Below are positions 5,951 through 9,904 of a stretch of DNA of 9,904 bases, piece after piece. This stretch comes from JAEZRQ01 sp049294415. Lineage in GTDB: Bacteria > Patescibacteriota > Patescibacteriia > Patescibacteriales > UBA12465. The position numbers were made by a program, and so were the translations under genes. Within the stretch, counting starts at the first letter, position 1, and the number at the start of each line of letters is the position of its first letter. The notes below the pieces were generated by a model. That model ran no database searches. It worked only from the letters and a program-made list of their open reading frames with translations, and was not told where the DNA came from. The DNA is taken from positions 1 through 9,904 of the forward strand of contig JBAQCS010000038.1 in NCBI GenBank assembly GCA_049294415.1, given 5' to 3'.

Positions 5951-6910
5951 CTAATCTTTAAACTCTAAACTATCAAATTCTTTATCTTCATCACATTTCA
6001 ATGTTTTCCTCGGGCATCTTATCATAAATATATTTCCACCTTCTGAATCTTCTTTTATATTAGATCTTCCTCCGGGACTAGATAAAAAATAACCTGAAGG
6101 CTCATTTTCTCCAATTTTATCATTTATTATGCAAGGAAAAACAGCAACGACGCCATTAAAATTTTTAAAATCTAAAACAGGATGAGTAAAACGTACTCCT
6201 GGGTTATGAATATATGTATCCATTCTATGATCAATAAAACAACCCCCATTGTGCTCATAAACATATTCATTTGCCTCTGATGGAAATATAAAAAATTCTA
6301 ATGTATATCTAGTTGAGGTGCCCTTATTCTTTGTCGGCCTATCGTGAAAATCTTTACTATCTAAGACAATATATTGGGTATTACTTTTTTTCTTTGTCAA
6401 TTCTTCAAATCCATTTTTTATATTCCAACAAGAGAATACTGTTGTTGGTCCGCTATTTACAGGCTGGGACAATGGAGAAGAAAAAACGCCAACACCCTTT
6501 GGGCTACCAGTTTCTAAATCTATACCAGACTTGATTCCGTTACCAGACAACTGAACGAAACCACTGCTATGTATAGATAATTTTGTTTCTCTATTTACTG
6601 TATATTCCTTTCTAAGATTATTTTTAGTTATTCTTTCAATTCCAGGTTTATATATGTGCTTAAATTGAAAAATATAAGCATCTTTCTCACTACAATAAGG
6701 AAAAAATACATTTATACTTCCATCTTTTGGACTAGAAGAAAAAGAAATAATTTTATATATTTTATCATCTTCTTTAATACAAATTACTGACCTACTATAT
6801 TTCTTTATTTTATCAGAAGTACCTATAATAATATTTGCTGGCATACCTTTGTATGCCATAATAAATCTTGTATCATTATTCATATTCATCAGCTTTAAAG
6901 CCCCCATCAT
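5951..6910 (-). CDS. Unknown protein, paralogue of its downstream neighbour (KAP cassette gene 3)
   Basis: A 319-residue soluble protein, no membrane segment. The best conserved-looking part is SIHSSGFVQLSGNGIKSG at 112-129, followed by TGSPKGVGVFSSPLSQPVNSGP (134-155) and an NIKNGFEEL helix (163-171). The same order of motifs occurs in the 295-aa neighbour, so the two arose by duplication and then diverged widely. I have an impression of the SSGFxQxSG...KGxGVFSxPL pattern in unannotated bacterial proteins but can give no function. The start is uncertain: ATGs at codons 1, 2, 8 and 10; a GAGGG lies 1 nt before the first and 4 nt before the second, so the second or a later one may be used. A 69-nt gap separates it from the membrane protein gene, with no clear terminator or promoter in it. 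Confidence 0.78.
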   Translation of the reverse strand: MMGALKLMNMNNDTRFIMAYKGMPANIIIGTSDKIKKYSRSVICIKEDDKIYKIISFSSSPKDGSINVFFPYCSEKDAYIFQFKHIYKPGIERITKNNLRKEYTVNRETKLSIHSSGFVQLSGNGIKSGIDLETGSPKGVGVFSSPLSQPVNSGPTTVFSCWNIKNGFEELTKKKSNTQYIVLDSKDFHDRPTKNKGTSTRYTLEFFIFPSEANEYVYEHNGGCFIDHRMDTYIHNPGVRFTHPVLDFKNFNGVVAVFPCIINDKIGENEPSGYFLSSPGGRSNIKEDSEGGNIFMIRCPRKTLKCDEDKEFDSLEFKD

Positions 6911-6979
6911 ACCCTCTTATTTTACCCCACGTAGCTCACACTCGTTAATCATAATTAGTATCTAATAATATAATATCAA

Positions 6980-7525
6980 TTATTTTATACTAACAAATGT
7001 AATAAATTTATATAAATGTAATATAAGAAGTGCTATACAGAAAAAACAATAAGCAAAAAATGGTAAAGAAAATTTACGGTAATGGTTTTTAACATCTGTC
7101 CATGACATGAGTTTTCCAAAAAATATTTTTTTAATTACAAAAACTAACAGAAATATAATTACTAATCCAATTGATGTATAAATATTCTCTAAAAAAGAAA
7201 TTAAAATAAACGGTGGGCCCATAATAAATACTGATGGCCACCATTCAAAGAATTTTTTTGAATTTATACTATATCTATCCTTTAGTTCTTTTATTTTTTC
7301 TTCATTTTCCTCAATTTGATACATCGCGGAGTAAACAAGCATTAATCCTAGTAACAGCATTGGGTAAAAAACTATATAGCTAGCTATTACTAAGGTAAAA
7401 GAATAAACATCATTTTTCTTTAGTGGCAACATAGCTAAATAAGTCCTTGCTAAATATAACCAACCTCCTAAAAGAGTTATAAAAATAAATGTTTTAAATT
7501 CTAAATTTTTATCAATATTGTCCAT
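6980..7525 (-). CDS. Multi-pass membrane protein (KAP cassette gene 2)
   Basis: A 181-residue integral membrane protein, no family recognised. Hydrophobic segments at about 11-32, 42-68, 97-113, 117-135 and 153-175. Between the second and third lies a charged loop (about 70-95, EENEEKIKELKDRYSINSKKFFEWW) likely to be helical and cytoplasmic. I chose ATG 7525, 7 nt after the NTPase stop. A longer reading from a GTG at 7558 would add 11 residues but overlap the NTPase end by 26 nt and has no SD. Tight spacing after the NTPase gene implies co-transcription and a shared role; a membrane partner or anchor for the NTPase, which itself has two membrane helices, is the natural guess. Not proven from sequence. 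Confidence 0.78.
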   Translation of the reverse strand: MDNIDKNLEFKTFIFITLLGGWLYLARTYLAMLPLKKNDVYSFTLVIASYIVFYPMLLLGLMLVYSAMYQIEENEEKIKELKDRYSINSKKFFEWWPSVFIMGPPFILISFLENIYTSIGLVIIFLLVFVIKKIFFGKLMSWTDVKNHYRKFSLPFFAYCFFCIALLILHLYKFITFVSIK

Positions 7526-7532
7526 AATAATT

Positions 7533-9904
7533 TTATTTACCCCAAGAATCAACAACACTAATTACATTATTTATAATATTCTGATTAACACCACTTTTTA
7601 AAGATCCAAATTTTCTATTATCAACCTTATTTAAATTGCTCCATAACCACTTTGAACGATTCAAATATGTTAATGCGTTAAATTTAAAATTATCATCTGT
7701 AGAATTTTTTATCTTAGACAATAGTTTATAAAATAATTTACCAGCATTACCCGAATCTGGTGCTATTGATAAATAAGTAGAACTATCTATTACTCTATTA
7801 ATATTATCAACAAACAATTCCGAATAATTAGACTCAATGATATCCCAAAAATCATTAACTTTTAACTTTAACTTATTTGAAGCATAATTTAAAATATTAA
7901 AAATTGTTTCAAAATTTCCTTGACTATTATTTAATGAATCAATTATAGCTGATTCAAAATATTCCAATGGAAATAAATTGGTAGACGAGACGGTTTCTGA
8001 AGAAATAAATCCCCACATTTCATGATTTAATTTTGATATCTCTTTATAAATCTTATCTTTTAATAGATCTATACTTGCCTGATTAGCGAACCTAATCAAT
8101 AAATTAAATCTTAAATCCCTATAATTACTGTTACTTTCGGATACAACAGTATTTATTATATCTACGAATAAATCTTGCAGACCTTTTTTTACCGCCTCAT
8201 CATTCAAAAATTCTATTTTAGGGTAAAAGATTGATAAAGCATCATTACTATTTTGCTTATAATACTGTATGAACCAATTAGATAAAATAGAAGAACCAAA
8301 ATAGCCAATTTTATCACCTTCTTTTAGCTCGATATTTTTTATATCATCTGGACTAAAAAAAACAAAAATATTATTATACTCTTCTAGATCATAATTATTA
8401 AATTTATCTAACCATAACCTAAATATTTTATTTAAACCTGACTTCTTTTCTGGGTTTAATTCTATTAAAAATGCAAAATCTAGTTTTTTTATATTTTCAA
8501 AAAACATGTCATTAATTTCCTTATATTCTGGAATATCTAACAAAACATTAAAAATTACTATTAACACAGTATATTTTCTATTACTATCTGGTATTAAACT
8601 AAAAATCTCAATAAATTTAGAAACACCTTCTTTTAATCTTTTCTGCCCACTACCAATCAAGGCTTGTTTTATTTGCTGAACATCTTCGCTATTAAAAATG
8701 TCCGAAAAATCTTTAGATGATGGCCCCCTGGAATCACCGAATCCAGAATCAGCGGCCAAATATATAAAAGGCCTTAAATCAGAAACTGTCAAAATTCTAT
8801 TTTCAAAGAATCTTGGAGATTCAAAAATGAATTTTTCTATAAAGCTTCTTTGAGAATTTGTAATACTATCTTTCATTTCATCAAATATTTTATTAACCTC
8901 AGGCAAATCCTGTTTATCGGCAGCGTATTCTAATTTTGATAAATTTTCAAAATCATTAACAATTAGTTCAAATAGTGGGGAACATAATTCTTGAATCATC
9001 AAAATTCTGACAACTAATAATGGATTGTTTTTTAAATCTTCAAAGTATTTATTATCATTATCGGATTTTTCATCGCTGGGACTATTTATTATATTGAAAG
9101 TAAAAATAACAGAATCAATAAATCTAATAATCTGTCTAAAATTTTTATCAAAATATTTCTTTAAATACTTTTTAAAAATAATTAGATTATCATCATTCTT
9201 AAATATTATATTTAGGTCACTTATTTTTTCTTTAAATAAATCGTCCAAAAAAATATCCATCTCTGGGTCTATCGGCAAAGGAAGTCTCCAATATACATTA
9301 AATATCTTCTTAAGAAAGCGTTTTCCCTCCTCTAACTGTTCAGCTGGATTTAAATCTGGCACTAATTCTTTACCTAAAGATCTCTCCAAAACAGTATGAT
9401 CGCCAGTGACAATAAAAGAAATATACTCTTTATCAAAAAAGGTTCTTAAATTATCCAAAACTTCTCTTGCAATTCTTGGTGATACTCTGTCTAGGTCGTC
9501 AACGAAAATTATTATTCCTTTTTTTTCTTTATAATCTTTTATTTTTTCATCTAAAATATTGCTAAAATCATCTAATGATTCAATTGACTTATTAGTTTTT
9601 TGAATAGAAACCATTTTTATAATAATTGTTAAAAAAATAGGAACTAAAACAATTGAAATAACCCATCTAATCTTGGAATTATCAACAAAGTTAAATATAA
9701 CTGGAACCAATAGTAAGGCAGAGGTCAACCAAATAATCATTACAACCAAAAAAACTAGCCAGCCACGATGAATCGAGTTACTTGAAACGTCGCAATGAAG
9801 TCTATCCTTCTTATTTTCATTATTAATGAAATTACTAATTTTTTTACAAATACTATATTTTTTATTTGGCATTTGTAATATAAAGTACCTTAAAAAGGAT
9901 ACTC
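7533..9904 (-). CDS. KAP-family P-loop NTPase, 5' end outside the window
   Basis: Membrane-anchored ATPase of the KAP group (named for Kidins220/ARMS and PifA). Numbered from ATG 9872: two membrane helices at about 38-61 and 69-90, then Walker B GIIIFVDDLDRVSP (119-132), an LDNLRTFF segment (139-146), IVTGD (154-158), KKIFNVYWRLPLP (188-200), NFRQIIRFIDSV (244-255), and a long helical C-terminal region (about 280-779) without recognised domains. KAP proteins carry paired helices inserted between Walker A and Walker B. No Walker A is seen after ATG 9872, and the frame has no stop from 9872 back to 9904 (reading VSFLRYFILQ), nor an SD at 9872. So I infer the real start and Walker A lie beyond the right edge. 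First seen gene of the cassette; the membrane protein gene follows at 7 nt. Confidence 0.85.
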   Translation of the reverse strand, partial: VSFLRYFILQMPNKKYSICKKISNFINNENKKDRLHCDVSSNSIHRGWLVFLVVMIIWLTSALLLVPVIFNFVDNSKIRWVISIVLVPIFLTIIIKMVSIQKTNKSIESLDDFSNILDEKIKDYKEKKGIIIFVDDLDRVSPRIAREVLDNLRTFFDKEYISFIVTGDHTVLERSLGKELVPDLNPAEQLEEGKRFLKKIFNVYWRLPLPIDPEMDIFLDDLFKEKISDLNIIFKNDDNLIIFKKYLKKYFDKNFRQIIRFIDSVIFTFNIINSPSDEKSDNDNKYFEDLKNNPLLVVRILMIQELCSPLFELIVNDFENLSKLEYAADKQDLPEVNKIFDEMKDSITNSQRSFIEKFIFESPRFFENRILTVSDLRPFIYLAADSGFGDSRGPSSKDFSDIFNSEDVQQIKQALIGSGQKRLKEGVSKFIEIFSLIPDSNRKYTVLIVIFNVLLDIPEYKEINDMFFENIKKLDFAFLIELNPEKKSGLNKIFRLWLDKFNNYDLEEYNNIFVFFSPDDIKNIELKEGDKIGYFGSSILSNWFIQYYKQNSNDALSIFYPKIEFLNDEAVKKGLQDLFVDIINTVVSESNSNYRDLRFNLLIRFANQASIDLLKDKIYKEISKLNHEMWGFISSETVSSTNLFPLEYFESAIIDSLNNSQGNFETIFNILNYASNKLKLKVNDFWDIIESNYSELFVDNINRVIDSSTYLSIAPDSGNAGKLFYKLLSKIKNSTDDNFKFNALTYLNRSKWLWSNLNKVDNRKFGSLKSGVNQNIINNVISVVDSWGK

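Noticed and set aside
4493..6534. Plus-strand open frames of 60-73 codons at 4493-4681, 5092-5274, 5464-5655 and 6313-6534
   Set aside because: All are complements of supported minus-strand genes (SDR and the two paralogues) with low-complexity translations.
7526..7558. GTG start at 7558 for the membrane protein
   Set aside because: It would overlap the end of the NTPase gene by 26 nt with no SD; ATG 7525 gives 7-nt spacing and keeps all membrane segments.
9025..9399. A 124-codon plus-strand open frame
   Set aside because: It lies inside the KAP NTPase gene, is rich in Lys/Ser/Phe/Leu as expected from the complement of AT-rich coding DNA, and has no start signal.
1..9904. Alternative genetic code (TGA as Gly or Trp), suggested by the lack of TGA stops
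   Set aside because: All genes read full length with expected motifs and no in-frame TGA; TAA and TAG preference is expected at this base composition.
5052..9904. Identity with the Qat defence system, whose ATPase I recall as KAP-like
   Set aside because: No QueC-like or TatD-like gene is seen next to the NTPase; the partners here are a membrane protein and two unknown paralogues. Genes beyond the right edge could not be checked.
1..9904. tRNA, rRNA, CRISPR array, insertion sequence or transposase
   Set aside because: No cloverleaf arms with a TTCGA loop, no regularly spaced repeats, no transposase-like protein and no terminal inverted repeats were seen on either strand.

Overview
This is an AT-rich bacterial window in which every supported gene lies on the minus strand, so it reads biologically from right to left. 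Short intergenic gaps, SD-poor starts, only TAA and TAG stops among the genes whose ends are visible, very small orphan genes with their own terminators, and a mix of salvage and housekeeping enzymes would fit a small-genome lineage such as Patescibacteria/CPR. That placement is an inference; no rRNA or ribosomal protein is present to anchor it. The ordinary code (TGA as stop) reads all genes without problems.

Right half (5052-9904): a compact cassette in the order KAP-type P-loop NTPase (runs off the right edge) -> 181-aa multi-pass membrane protein -> 319-aa protein of unknown family -> 295-aa protein of unknown family. The last two are diverged paralogues. Gaps are 7, 69 and 11 nt, no SD-like site precedes three of the four genes, and the DNA is visibly more AT-rich than the left half. 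This is the best candidate here for an undescribed accessory system: a membrane-anchored ATPase, a membrane partner and a duplicated soluble protein. A defence or stress role is possible but unproven.

Middle (3200-4900): three separately transcribed genes: a short-chain dehydrogenase/reductase, a 100-aa orphan with the only strong Shine-Dalgarno in the window, and an 84-aa conserved-type orphan behind a near-perfect consensus promoter. Intrinsic terminators follow both orphans.

Left (1-3155): a two-gene unit of a PHP-type metal phosphoesterase and an alpha/beta hydrolase; a two-gene unit of a nucleoside 2-deoxyribosyltransferase-like protein and a small membrane protein, ending in a clear terminator; and a two-gene unit of a DUF3850/ASCH-like protein and an orotate phosphoribosyltransferase-like protein that runs off the left edge. 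A 15-base promoter core (ATTTTAAG[A/T]TATAAT) recurs before three of these transcription units, and two of the terminators resemble each other in sequence. There is no gene-free stretch over 300 bases; the longest gaps are 3531-3733 and 4862-5051, and both hold promoters or terminators.
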